Below are positions 27,770-37,803 of a DNA stretch of 64,000 nucleotides, one piece after another. Location of the stretch: positions 5,640,501-5,704,500 of the forward strand of contig NZ_AP025732.1 in the NCBI RefSeq assembly GCF_023734775.1. The letters are read 5' to 3'. Under the pieces are notes generated by a model. The model was given only the letters and a program-made list of their open reading frames with translations. It searched no databases and had not been told where the DNA came from. The first letter of the stretch is position 1; each line of letters opens with the position of its first letter. Made by a program: the position numbers and the translations under genes. Source of the stretch: Nostoc cf. commune SO-36 (GTDB taxonomy: Bacteria; Cyanobacteriota; Cyanobacteriia; Cyanobacteriales; Nostocaceae).

Positions 27770-28275
27770 GCTCAATGCAAGCCGCATAAGTGCCTTGATT
27801 GAGATAAATTAAATCACCCATTTGGGTGAATTAGAAACCAACCGATCGGGTGAACTAACTGTAGGAAGTTGAGACGGCTCAAAAGTAGGACTCTAGAGAA
27901 CACTGATTGATTGCACGTCGTTCTTGGTGAGGATAACTAAATGAAACTTGCAAGCTTGATTAATAAAGCTAAATTAAGCAGCGTACTATTTGCCTACCCC
28001 ACGCTCCCCGAAGGTGGAAACAAGCTAGCTACACGCAGTGTGTCGCAGACAAGCCTCTCCAAAAGTTGGCATCGCTCCATACCCTTCTCTTCCCTAAGAT
28101 CAATATTCACTAATAATTAAGAGCGATAAACTCATCTGTAACTTATACACAATCTCGTTTAGCAAGTAAGTAGGCATGATAAAAGCAAAGTATGTGAAAA
28201 AAAGTAAACACAGCTTAAACCCTTTTTGCCCTGCTCCCTGCTTTGTCCCTCCCTCTTTATCCCAATTGATAATTA

Positions 28276-28305
28276 TTTACACCTACCTACCTATCTGGTT
28301 ATAAT
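28276..28305 (+). promoter_or_regulatory. Sigma-70-like promoter
   Basis: TTTACA (28276-28281), an 18-bp spacer, then TATAAT (28300-28305). It would start transcription near 28312, about 18 nt before a small reading frame. Bases 27770-28275 hold no gene I can support. Confidence 0.5.
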
Positions 28306-28329
28306 GCAAGCAAGCACTTGCAAACATTT

Positions 28330-28491
28330 ATGGAAGACTTAGTATCAAGGAGGGCACAAACTGCTGGACGCTTGATAAAGGCGGCAATTAAGGTGTTTGC
28401 AATCTTATACGAAACTGACAAATCGCTGCGCGAACAAGTGGTTGTTTACTTACGCAAGAGTCAAGAGCAGGGCGCAGTGTCTGCGATATAG
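28330..28491 (+). CDS. Possible small protein of 53 aa
   Basis: ATG 28330 to TAG 28491 encodes MEDLVSRRAQTAGRLIKAAI and a further 33 residues, with a predicted amphipathic helical character (AAIKVFAILYETDKSLREQV). It follows a canonical -35/-10 pair. No clear Shine-Dalgarno was seen, and the protein is not recognised. Bases 28492-28969 contain nothing further that I can support. Confidence 0.3.
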   Translation: MEDLVSRRAQTAGRLIKAAIKVFAILYETDKSLREQVVVYLRKSQEQGAVSAI

Positions 28492-28969
28492 ATTGAAAAG
28501 TATCTCTGAGTAATTTAACGGCTATGTTGCTTCACGGTATGCTGCATTTTAGCCATATACTTACCAAACTAAAATATAGTCGTGAATACTACATAAAAAC
28601 TTTTGTGAATTTATTTGTGCGCGATATTGGCACTTTGCCATTGCAGGAGGCAAGCGTTTCAGTTGATTAGTCTGCAACAATATGAACCCTGTTTTATCTT
28701 TGAACTAAGGCACTGGTTTTATACTACCTAAAAAAAGTTTTATAAATTACACTTTGACAATGATTTTAGCTAAGTAATGTACAAAATAAACATAATGTGG
28801 TGAACAATATTTATTTCAGGTGCTAGACAACGTGAGCGATCGCCCCAATACCCAATATATACATTTGACACCAACATCAAAAACAAAGGGCTAAAAAACT
28901 ATTCAAACAATCCTTTTTTACTGAAGAGTAGATTGCCCAAGTTTAAATCCACAAGACGAGAAACCGAAG

Positions 28970-30602
28970 ATGTCCAATTCTGAGTTCCCTGATTCTCCCC
29001 TACCCATTGAAACAGAACAGGCTTCTGTTAACGATTTTAATCAAGAGTCGCAACCATTGCTCCCGCGATCGCCTAAGCCACCTCAAAAACGGCGTTGGCC
29101 CATGATATTGGGCATCGTCCTTTTAGTTGCAGGTATTGGTTTTGGTTGGCGCTGGTGGCAAACTAGTAACGCTAGCAATCCAGGAGCAGGTGGGCCTGCT
29201 GCTGGTCAACCGATGGCAATTCCCGTCAAGCTAGCGACTGTGCAAACAGAAACAGTGCAGGAAAGTTCGGAGTTTATTGGCTCCTTAGAGGCTCCCCGTT
29301 CGGTAATCATCAAGCCACAGGTTGATGGACGAATTACCAATATTTTTATTCAAGAGGGCAATCGTGTTCAACAGGGGCAAGCTATTATTAGCCTCGAAAG
29401 TGATAGTGTCCAAGCGCAATTATCACAAGCAAAAGCTGGACTAGCACAAGCTCAAGCACGTCTTGCTGAAGTCCAAGCGGGTACGCGACAAGAAGAAGTT
29501 GCCCAAGCTAGAGCGCAGTTAACCCAAGCTCAAGCTCGTCTTCGAGATGCCCAATCAGGATCGCAACCACAAGAAATTGCTCAGGCTGAGGCTCAAATTC
29601 AGTCAGCTAAATCGGATGTGGAATTAGCACAGTCACGAGCCAAACGATACGCACAATTGAGAAAAGAGGGCGCAGTTTCTCAAGATACCTTAGAAGGATA
29701 TGTCAAAGAACAGCAAAGTGCTGAAGCTGCCCTTGTCGTAGCCCAAAAACGCCTAAGCCAACTCCGCCAAAGCAGAACTTCTAGTATCAATGAGCTAACT
29801 GGAGCCTTAGAACAACAGAGACAAAACTTAAGACAACTAGAAAATGGTTCCCGTCCAGAAGAAATTGCCCAAGCGCGATCGCAAGTAACTCAAGCAGCAG
29901 CCCAAGTCGAAGCTGCCCAAGTCCAACTGCAATACACAAAAGTTCTGGCTCCTTTTACCGGCATTGTTGGCAACATTCCCACAAAGGTGGGAGATTTTGT
30001 CGAAAGAGCAGACCAACTCACTACACTTACTAGAAACGACTCTTTAGAACTGAATATTTCCGTTCCCCTAGAAGAAGCCAAAAAACTGCGCTTAGGATTA
30101 CCAGTGCAAATGCTGAATGCTCAAGGGCAACCCGCAGCAAGGGGTAAGATAAGTTTCATTTCTCCAGATGCCAGTTCAGATTCGCAGACAATTTTGAGTG
30201 AAAGCCAACTTTGGTAATTCTAGAAATCAACTGGTAAATCGCCAGGCGGTGCAAACCAGAGTGATCTGGAACCAACGTCCGGGAATTTTAATTCCAGTTA
30301 CAGCAGTATCTCGCTTGGGTGGAGAAACTTTTGTATTTGTGGCTCAAGCACCAGCAGAAAAAAAAGCTGAAGCGCCAACAGAAAAAAAAGCTGAAGCGCC
30401 AGCAGAAAAACAAGCTGGAGCGCCATCTTTAGTTGCTCAACAAAAACCTGTGAAATTGGGAGCTATTGAGGGGAATAATTATCAAGTTATCGAAGGATTA
30501 AAAGCTGGAGACAAAATTGTTGTTTCCGGTATTCTCAACCTAACTAATGGCGCTCCCATCGCTCCCGCACCGCAAGAAGTGGGTAGTATTCAGAAGCCAT
30601 AG
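28970..30602 (+). pseudogene. RND efflux periplasmic adaptor (HlyD/AcrA family), frameshifted
   Basis: The first part (28970-30217) has a cytoplasmic tail, one membrane helix (RRWPMILGIVLLVAGIGFGW), a lipoyl-like half (SVIIKPQVDGRITNIF), a long coiled coil of Gln/Ala-rich helices (about 150-310) and the second half (KVLAPFTGIVGNIPTKVGDF). The frame ends after DSQTILSESQLW. The +1 frame continues VKANFGNSRNQLVNRQAVQT and ISVTAVSR-like sequence to 30602. An extra base near 30191-30198 explains the break. Without the membrane-proximal domain the product is likely inactive, unless this is a sequencing error. It would pair with the pump gene downstream. Confidence 0.88.
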
Positions 30603-30605
30603 GGA

Positions 30606-30726
30606 GAGGCAGGGGAGCAGGGAGCAGGGGAAGCAGGGGGAGAGATTGATTATTGATTATTTATCAATGCCCCATGCCCAATGCCCAATGCCCAATGCCC
30701 AATACCCAATACCCAATACCCAATGC
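30606..30726. repeat. Heptamer repeats between adaptor and pump genes
   Basis: GGGGAGCAGGG-type repeats (30606-30640) are followed by about eight CCCAATG/CCCAATA heptamers (30663-30726). A short frame across them (30547-30822) is not a gene. Confidence 0.8.
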
Positions 30727-30755
30727 CCCAATATCCAAAGCCTAATTTTTAAACT

Positions 30756-33700
30756 ATGTTTGTTGACTTTTTTATTAAGCGACCAATCTTTGCATCGGTC
30801 TGTGCGATCGTCATCCTTTTAATAGGATTAATTAGTATTCCTACACTACCGATCGCTAGGTTCCCAGAAATCAGTCCCACGCAAATTAGTGTAACTTCCA
30901 ACTATAGCGGAGCTAGTGCAGAAGTCGTAGAAAGCGGAGTGACAAATATCTTAGAAAGGCAAATCAACGGGGTTGAGGGGCTAAGATATATGACTTCCAG
31001 CAGCAGTAACGATGGTACTAGTACCATTACAGCCACCTTTGATTCATCACGGGATAAAGATATTGCGGCTGTGGATGTGCAAAATCGGGTTTCTGTTGCC
31101 CAACCACAACTACCAGATTCTGTGCAGCGCACGGGAGTGCGGGTATCGAAAGAATCTAGCAACATTCTTTTAGCGATTGGTTTATTCGCTGAAAATAAAG
31201 AGTACGACAATATCTTTTTAAGCAACTATGCTGACCTTTACTTAGCAGATGCTTTAAAAAGAGTCAAAGGCGTGAGCAACGTTCAAATTTTTGGCGAACG
31301 CCGCTACGCAATGCGTTTGTGGTTAGATCCAAGTCGCCTAGCCAGTCGGAGGCTAACAACTCAGGATGTAGCGGATGCTTTATCTGAACAAAACTTGCAA
31401 GTTGGTGCAGGGAGAATTGGACAAGAACCAGCTCCTGAAGGACAAAGGTATCAACTTGATGTGCGTGCTGCTAGCCGATTAACAGAACCATCAGAATTTG
31501 AAGAAATTGTCCTCAAAACTGAAGAGGATGGCACCTTAGTCAAGCTCAAAGATGTTGGTAAAGCAGAACTGGGGGCAGAAAATTACAACACATTTTTGCG
31601 ATTTCGGGGCAATGATGCTGTAGGTTTAGGGATTTATCAGGTTCCTGGCAGTAATGCCTTGGATGTAGCCAAAGGAGTCAAAGATGAAATAAAGCGATTA
31701 GCTCCGAGTTTTCCGCCAGGCATGAAATATCAGGTAGCTTTTGACACGACATCCTTTGTAGAAGAGTCGATGTCAGAAGTCATCAAGACTCTGATTGAAG
31801 CGGTGGTGCTGGTTGTAATTGTAATTTTTGTGTTCTTGCAGGATTGGCGAACCACTTTAATTCCAGCACTGACTATTCCTCTAGCACTAATTGGGACGTT
31901 TGCCTTTGTCAAAATTTTTAACTTTTCTATCAATAGTTTGACTTTATTTGGTCTAACTTTAGCATCGGGGATGGTGGTAGACGATGCGATCGTTGTGGTG
32001 GAGCAAATTAGCCGTTTTATTCAGGATAAAGGCGTAAATCCTCGTCGAGCCGCAAGTGAGTCAATGAGAGAACTGTTTGGCGCGGTTATTGCCACTTCAC
32101 TTGTGTTGATGGCGGTGTTTGTGCCAGTGGCGTTTTTTCCGGGAACCACAGGCGCACTTTATCGGCAATTTGCGCTAACGATCGCCTTTTCCATTGCGAT
32201 TTCGACATTTCTAGCTTTGACCCTAACACCTTCTTTGTGTGGGGTGCTGCTACGTCAAGAACAACAAGTACCAAGGTGGATTGGCTGGTTTTTTGACCTG
32301 ATTAATCGGTTATTGGAATGGGTCAGGTCAAGTTACGAGCGATCGCTTACCTGGATGGTACGATTCAAAAGCATCGTCATTGGACTATTTATCGTCTCTT
32401 TGGGCATGACTGCTTGGCTGTACACCACAGTACCAACCGCCTTTCTACCCGATGAAGACGAAGGCTACTTCATCACCATCATCCAAGGGCCGCAAGGGGT
32501 TTCGCTGCAATATACCAGCGATGTCATGGCACAAGTAGAAAAAGAAATTCTACCACTTCCAGAAGTGCTAGGGACTTTCGCCGTGGGAGGATTTGGTTTT
32601 AGTGGTAGCACCGCCAATAGCGGTATTATATTTACCACTTTAAAACCTTGGGCAGAACGCTCAAGACCCGATCAATCAGTACAGGCGATTATTGGCAGCT
32701 TGCAAGGGAAATTATTGTCAATCCCAGAAGCCAGGGTTTTTCCAGTTAACCCGCCACCAATTCAGGGTTTAGGTAACTTTGGCGGCTTCGTCTTTCAACT
32801 GCAAGACCGCAGAGGTAACAGTGGGTTAGAAAATTTAGTCCAGTCAATGGGTAAGTTGCTCGGTCAAGCTAATCAAACACCTGGATTACAAGCTGTATTT
32901 AGTACCTTTGCCGCAGATACACCACAATTGCTTGTGGAAGTAGACCGCAATAAAGCCAATTCATTGCAAGTTTCTATAGATGATATCTTCAGTACTTTAC
33001 AAACTGCTTTGGGATCACAATATGTAAATGATTTCAATCTCCAGCAGCGCAATTACCGGGTGTATATCCAGGCAGATCAACAGTTTCGTTCCAATCCAAA
33101 AGATATTGGCAAACTATACGTTCGTTCTCAAAGGAATCAAATGATTCCTTTGAGTAACTTAGTCACAGTTACTCCGACTGTGGGAGCGCAAACGATAAAT
33201 CACTACAATCTATTCCGCTCAATTGAAATTAATGGTTCTGCCGCTCCTGGTTATAGTTCGGGAGACGCAATTAAGGCAATGGAACAAGTTGCTAAAGTTT
33301 TACCAGCAGGTTATGGTTATGAATGGTCAGGGACTGCATTAGAAGAAATAGATTCTGGTGGTTTAGCACCCCTAATTTTTGGATTAGGAATAATCTTTGT
33401 GTTTTTGGTATTAGCCGCTCAATACGAAAACTACATTGATCCCTTTATCATATTGTTATCAGTTCCCTTAGCTATCTTTGGAGCGCTGATAGCTCAATCA
33501 TTGCGCGGTTTTTCTAATGATGTTTACTGTCAAATTGGGCTGGTAATGTTGATTGGGTTAGCTAGTAAAAACGCAATTTTGATTGTGGAATTTGCTAACC
33601 AATTGCGAGACCAAGGACTTTCGATTACCAAAGCAGTAATTGAGGCTTCACAAGAGCGGTTACGTCCAATTTTGATGACTGCCTTTTCTACACTCTTGGG

Positions 33701-33944
33701 AATTTTCCCGTTAGCTATTGCTACAGGTGCTGGCGCTGGTAGTCGTCAATCTTTGGGAACAACAGTATTTGGTGGAATGTTAATTGCGACTTTCTTGAGT
33801 TTGTTTGTAGTGCCAATTTTGTATATCGTCATTAAGACAACAACGGAGCGCTTTATCAAACCAAATAGACATCAAAAAGTGCAAACAGAAGCCATGTCAT
33901 TGAATGGTAATACTGCTGTATATTCAACAAAATCCGAGGATTAA
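30756..33944 (+). CDS. RND efflux pump, HAE1 family (AcrB-like)
   Basis: 1062 aa, the full length of the family. The N terminus MFVDFFIKRPIFASVCAIVI is the first transmembrane helix. Two large periplasmic loops and twelve membrane helices follow. The proton-relay Asp pair is in TM4 (LASGMVVDDAIVVVE) and the relay Lys in TM10 (GLASKNAILIVEF). It forms a homotrimer that exports hydrophobic or amphipathic compounds using proton influx, and needs the adaptor encoded just upstream (frameshifted here) and an outer-membrane TolC protein. The pump is intact, so another adaptor may serve it. Substrate unknown. Confidence 0.95.
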   Translation: MFVDFFIKRPIFASVCAIVILLIGLISIPTLPIARFPEISPTQISVTSNYSGASAEVVESGVTNILERQINGVEGLRYMTSSSSNDGTSTITATFDSSRDKDIAAVDVQNRVSVAQPQLPDSVQRTGVRVSKESSNILLAIGLFAENKEYDNIFLSNYADLYLADALKRVKGVSNVQIFGERRYAMRLWLDPSRLASRRLTTQDVADALSEQNLQVGAGRIGQEPAPEGQRYQLDVRAASRLTEPSEFEEIVLKTEEDGTLVKLKDVGKAELGAENYNTFLRFRGNDAVGLGIYQVPGSNALDVAKGVKDEIKRLAPSFPPGMKYQVAFDTTSFVEESMSEVIKTLIEAVVLVVIVIFVFLQDWRTTLIPALTIPLALIGTFAFVKIFNFSINSLTLFGLTLASGMVVDDAIVVVEQISRFIQDKGVNPRRAASESMRELFGAVIATSLVLMAVFVPVAFFPGTTGALYRQFALTIAFSIAISTFLALTLTPSLCGVLLRQEQQVPRWIGWFFDLINRLLEWVRSSYERSLTWMVRFKSIVIGLFIVSLGMTAWLYTTVPTAFLPDEDEGYFITIIQGPQGVSLQYTSDVMAQVEKEILPLPEVLGTFAVGGFGFSGSTANSGIIFTTLKPWAERSRPDQSVQAIIGSLQGKLLSIPEARVFPVNPPPIQGLGNFGGFVFQLQDRRGNSGLENLVQSMGKLLGQANQTPGLQAVFSTFAADTPQLLVEVDRNKANSLQVSIDDIFSTLQTALGSQYVNDFNLQQRNYRVYIQADQQFRSNPKDIGKLYVRSQRNQMIPLSNLVTVTPTVGAQTINHYNLFRSIEINGSAAPGYSSGDAIKAMEQVAKVLPAGYGYEWSGTALEEIDSGGLAPLIFGLGIIFVFLVLAAQYENYIDPFIILLSVPLAIFGALIAQSLRGFSNDVYCQIGLVMLIGLASKNAILIVEFANQLRDQGLSITKAVIEASQERLRPILMTAFSTLLGIFPLAIATGAGAGSRQSLGTTVFGGMLIATFLSLFVVPILYIVIKTTTERFIKPNRHQKVQTEAMSLNGNTAVYSTKSED

Positions 33945-34133
33945 ATATTTCTCCTTTTTAGATTATTTAGTGCCAATTCTGTATGAAGCATCTGGAACCC
34001 AAATTATGGTGCTATATTGCTGAACTTGATGTTTGAGATATAGCTGTTTTATTCCTATCGGAATATAAACTATGTGTGTATTTAAACCACGTCTATCTTG
34101 AAACCTGTAGTTCTTCTCTGATGAAAAGGATTT

Positions 34134-34231
34134 GCCCTCATCCCCCAACCTATCCCCCATATCTGGGAGAAGGGGAGCTAGAATTTCAAAGTCCCTCTCC
34201 CAGATATGGGAGAGGGATTTAGGGTGAGGGC
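34134..34231. repeat. 98-bp inverted repeat (hairpin-forming)
   Basis: GCCCTCATCCCCCAACC...CCCATATCTGGGAGA on the left mirrors TCTCCCAGATATGGGAGAGG...GGGTGAGGGC on the right. It is a non-coding interspersed repeat between the converging pump and transporter-HEAT genes, and may act as a terminator for both. Confidence 0.65.
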
Positions 34232-34261
34232 GAAAACTATGGTTCTCAACTTAGATGAGGT

Positions 34262-37200
34262 TTATCTGATACAAGTAACTTGGTATTTTTTGAGTAACTC
34301 TTTAACTTGAGCAGCCACCAAAGGATGTGGATCTTTTTGTAACTGGGGTAAAATTTGTAGGAGAACGCGATGTGAAACCATATTTAAGTATGCGATCGCA
34401 GCTTCTCTAACAAAGCCTGTTGGATGACGCAAACTTACTAAAATCTCCGAACTGGTTAGTCGAATACGCGTAACTTCAGCATAATGAAAACAGCAAGCTA
34501 GACACCAGTCAGAAAGGAAGTTACCTAACATCAGCAATCTGTGGAGGCGATCGCTAACTAACATATTCTCATATTCTACGATCTTAGCTTCTACAAGATG
34601 TTGCAATTTTTCTGACTGCGGTCGGTTATCTAAAATATTCAGCAATAGAGACTTTGAAGAGAGAGTTATAGTATGCTCTAAAATTTCTAACCCCCGCGCT
34701 AAGTTTACCACTGAGAGCGATCGCAGATTGAAGGATGCAGCCTGCATCTTTTCTGGCGAGTAAAGCAGTTTTAGTAATAGTAACAGCCGTTCTTTGACAT
34801 CCAATTCCAATTCTAAAAGGGCGCGTTGCATTAACTCAGAGACAATCCCAACCCTCTGGCTTGATTGATGATTTTCTTTTTCGCCTAATGTTTTAAAGTC
34901 TATGTATGCAGCGTAAATCTCACCTAAAAACTTTAATTCTTGTTTGATTAAATTTTCTACCCGATTTTCATAAAACCGATCCACTAAACCTGTAATTCCT
35001 GGTTTTTTGTGGATTTTTAGTAAGCTGCGGAGAATATGATCCCTATTACTACCCCAGGATGTCTCCAAGTTCTCCCATAAAGTCTCCAATGCTTCCTGAG
35101 TGCCGACTTGAGCAATGGTACGCCAAGCGTACATCCGCACTACTTCTGGTTTGTAAATATTGGTAGCCAACCGCAGCAGCATTTCTAAAGCTTCATTTTC
35201 CAGCCGCATTAGGGCTGACATGGCTGTACTGCGGGTTGATTTGTAATAAAGTGCTGCAATCAGTGCCGAATAGTACTCTTCTAAATGGGTGGCTGCAATC
35301 ATTTCCAAAACGGCACAGCGCACCCGTAATGACTCATCTTGTAATAAATTTGGGATGTGAATCCGCAATGCCTGCAAATAAACTGCTTCTCTCAGCGCTC
35401 TAACTCCATTTACCCGTTCCCGTTCTTGCTTATGAGTCAGCATCCGGCGCATGGTTTGGGTAGCTACTACCTTTTGCATGGGTGTTCCCTGGCGTAAAAC
35501 TAAAGCGGCGGCGGTGGCGCGGATGAGTGAGTTTTGCCGGGGGTTCAGGTATTCTTCTAGGAGGCTTAAATTGGGATTTGGTTCCGCCAGCCAAACGTAG
35601 CGTAGCGCTAAGGCAAAAACTTCGGGGCTAGTTTCTTGAGATTCTTCTAATAAAGGACGGATGGCAGATAGATAAGCAGGATTTGCACCTCCCATCAGCA
35701 TTACTTCCAAACTTTGGCGCTGCAAATCTGGGGTTAACTTGACTAGTAGAGGTGCTAAAACTTCGGCGGCTCCAAGGGAATCCATTTGGGCTAAAAGTTC
35801 AATGCAAGAGCGTTTATCAGCATCACTGCCTTTTTCTGCCAAAGCTTTGACTACTCCCTGTTTAAAGAATCGTAAGCCCATGTTGGCTGCACTTAATTGA
35901 CCCCGTGCCACACTCAAGACTAATAGTTCAACATAGCGCGATCGCAATTCCCAAACTACTGTTAAACAAGTGCCAGCTATCAGCATTGTTTCTGCTACTA
36001 ACACCCACTTTTGCAATGGTACAGGTATAAACCGTCCACAAAATACTAGAGTTGCAAAAATTAGCGCTCCTGTCAAACCTGTAGCGATCGCTTCAGCAGT
36101 TCCACCAGATAAAGTCTGCATCCGGCTGCGAATTCCCTCTGGAATCGGTTGGTACAGGATGGGGCCACTACTCATGACAAAGGTGTAGCGCAGAAGTTCA
36201 TCGCAGAATTTGACAATTATCAAACCCCAAAAAAAGCTTTGCGATTGGATGGCTGGAATTAAATGCAGAAATATCAGCACACTTGGTAGTGAAAAGCCTA
36301 CAGTGATTGGTAAAAGCGTGGCAGTGAAAAATACCCCCATCCGTTCGATGAGTCGGCTGGAAATAAACCACTGCAACAATAACTCGCACAGTCCTAACAT
36401 CCCACCAAACAGACCCAAGAAGCTGGCGAGTTCTCGTTCGCCCAAATTGGATTGGAGTTCGCGCAGATACTGAAAATCTATTAATAAGCCAATGACTTGT
36501 AACAGACCGACAAAGGCAAACAACTGCCAGACATACCGTTTCAGGGGACTTTTAATGAAACGTTGTCGTGAAGCTTGTTCTTCAGGAATTAGTTTTTGTG
36601 GGGTTTCAGGAAAAGCTGCTCGATAATGATGCGTCAAATAAAATAAAATCCCCGATCCTAGTAATATCACTACACAGGCGATAAGGATGATTCTATTCAG
36701 TGTGGTGTATTGCACTAGCCAAGGCAAACTAAAGCCACTGATTACATCTGCGACCAAAAGACCACTACTCACCAGTGGGTAAGTGCGTTTAATCTCCCGA
36801 ATGTTAAATAGTTGGTTGGCGACAATGGAAATGTTGAGGTCATTGACCACATAAAGCGCATCTACCCACAGCCGCAGCAGAAATACCGAAATAACTGCCA
36901 GATAGGAAAAATGAGATCCCCAACGTAATACAACTAATAAAACTAATGGCATCAACATGCAAGGTGCGATCGCCACAATCACCCGCCGTAAGGGAAAAAT
37001 CTTTTGCAGCCAGGAGTATAAAAAAACCATTCCGGCACTGATAGCAGCACTGCCAATATACATCCACGGCAGCAGATTAGTTCCATATTCATCCAAAAAC
37101 AGCGCCACCGTACTGTCCTCTGCCCACCGCAATCCTACAGACACAGTTGTGTAAAAAATAAACATTATCTGAGTTCGTTCGCTCTCCTCTGGTCGGAGAT

Positions 37201-37267
37201 TCACCCACTGTAATAGTCGTGGTAAAGCCACTTTATTTGCAGCTAACCAGTAATTTTTCAGTTCCAT
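34262..37267 (-). CDS. Membrane transporter (MFS/nucleotide-translocase-like) fused to HEAT repeats
   Basis: 1001 aa. The N-terminal 440 residues have about twelve hydrophobic segments (for example WMYIGSAAISAGMVFLYSWL and VIVAIAPCMLMPLVLLVVL). The start MELKNYWLAANKVALPRLLQW and RPEESERTQIMFIFY resemble cyanobacterial proteins related to ATP/ADP translocases. The remaining 550 residues are HEAT-like helical repeats (DADKRSCIELLAQMDSLGAA, LRVRCAVLEMIAATHLEEYY, HPTGFVREAAIAYLNMV), predicted to be cytoplasmic. Such fusions are known in cyanobacteria, but the cargo is uncertain. The HEAT part could gate the transporter or recruit a partner. Monocistronic. Confidence 0.82.
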   Translation of the reverse strand: MELKNYWLAANKVALPRLLQWVNLRPEESERTQIMFIFYTTVSVGLRWAEDSTVALFLDEYGTNLLPWMYIGSAAISAGMVFLYSWLQKIFPLRRVIVAIAPCMLMPLVLLVVLRWGSHFSYLAVISVFLLRLWVDALYVVNDLNISIVANQLFNIREIKRTYPLVSSGLLVADVISGFSLPWLVQYTTLNRIILIACVVILLGSGILFYLTHHYRAAFPETPQKLIPEEQASRQRFIKSPLKRYVWQLFAFVGLLQVIGLLIDFQYLRELQSNLGERELASFLGLFGGMLGLCELLLQWFISSRLIERMGVFFTATLLPITVGFSLPSVLIFLHLIPAIQSQSFFWGLIIVKFCDELLRYTFVMSSGPILYQPIPEGIRSRMQTLSGGTAEAIATGLTGALIFATLVFCGRFIPVPLQKWVLVAETMLIAGTCLTVVWELRSRYVELLVLSVARGQLSAANMGLRFFKQGVVKALAEKGSDADKRSCIELLAQMDSLGAAEVLAPLLVKLTPDLQRQSLEVMLMGGANPAYLSAIRPLLEESQETSPEVFALALRYVWLAEPNPNLSLLEEYLNPRQNSLIRATAAALVLRQGTPMQKVVATQTMRRMLTHKQERERVNGVRALREAVYLQALRIHIPNLLQDESLRVRCAVLEMIAATHLEEYYSALIAALYYKSTRSTAMSALMRLENEALEMLLRLATNIYKPEVVRMYAWRTIAQVGTQEALETLWENLETSWGSNRDHILRSLLKIHKKPGITGLVDRFYENRVENLIKQELKFLGEIYAAYIDFKTLGEKENHQSSQRVGIVSELMQRALLELELDVKERLLLLLKLLYSPEKMQAASFNLRSLSVVNLARGLEILEHTITLSSKSLLLNILDNRPQSEKLQHLVEAKIVEYENMLVSDRLHRLLMLGNFLSDWCLACCFHYAEVTRIRLTSSEILVSLRHPTGFVREAAIAYLNMVSHRVLLQILPQLQKDPHPLVAAQVKELLKKYQVTCIR

Positions 37268-37463
37268 GCAGTTTTATTTTCTGGTAGTATCACTACTTAA
37301 TGGGAGTGGGGCAGGGGAAGCAGAGGAAGCAGGGTAAGAAAATACTTCCTTGCCCCCCTCATCTTCTCGAAATAGGAAAAATCCTGAGCAACTGAGTATT
37401 ATGTTTCCCACTTAGCCTTCAGGATTATCGATTTTAGATAAATTTAACTAGAACAGCAGAAGT

Positions 37464-37495
37464 CCCATATCTGTACTGTACTCAGTCAGTGTGGG
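37464..37495 (+). other. Left-end hairpin of the TnpB element
   Basis: CCCA at 37464-37467 pairs with TGGG at 37492-37495. The inner stem is CTG-ACTG/CAGT-CAG. Upstream and downstream contexts match the second TnpB element. Confidence 0.6.
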
Positions 37496-37575
37496 ATGAA
37501 TGCGCGTGAGTGATAGCGAAGCGGTAGCGAGTCATCGAGCGTCGTCATTGACCAACAAGCGATATTGAACGCAGT

Positions 37576-37740
37576 TCAATTAGTATCGTTGGTCAATGAC
37601 GAGTGAACTTTTTCTGAATTGAGAGAATCAATCCAGTCTTCTACACACGATGTAATAGTTTTGTCTTTAGTTGCAGCATAAGTTTGCAACACTCGCATTC
37701 TTCTTTCGCTAATTCTTAGGCTTAGTCTTTTATTTTTCAT
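37576..37740 (-). CDS. Small ribbon-helix-helix-like protein, divergent from tnpB
   Basis: 54 aa, ATG 37740 to TGA 37576. The sequence begins MKNKRLSLRISERRMRVLQT. The pattern of a short basic beta strand (KRLSLRIS), a helix (ERRMRVLQTYAATKDKT), a turn and a second helix (ITSCVEDWIDSLNS) fits an RHH/CopG DNA-binding fold. It is inside the TnpB element and shares a 63-bp intergenic region with tnpB, in which TATTAT could be the tnpB -10 box. It might repress tnpB or serve as an antitoxin-like regulator. Fold assignment is by pattern only. Confidence 0.6.
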   Translation of the reverse strand: MKNKRLSLRISERRMRVLQTYAATKDKTITSCVEDWIDSLNSEKVHSSLTNDTN

Positions 37741-37803
37741 TTTGGGTGGTTAATGGCTATCCTTTGTGTTATTATAGCAAGAGGTCGAAACAAAAGGAAC
37801 AGA

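Noticed and set aside
30547..30822. Plus-strand 91-codon frame
   Set aside because: It overlaps the adaptor end, heptamer repeats and the pump start in another frame.
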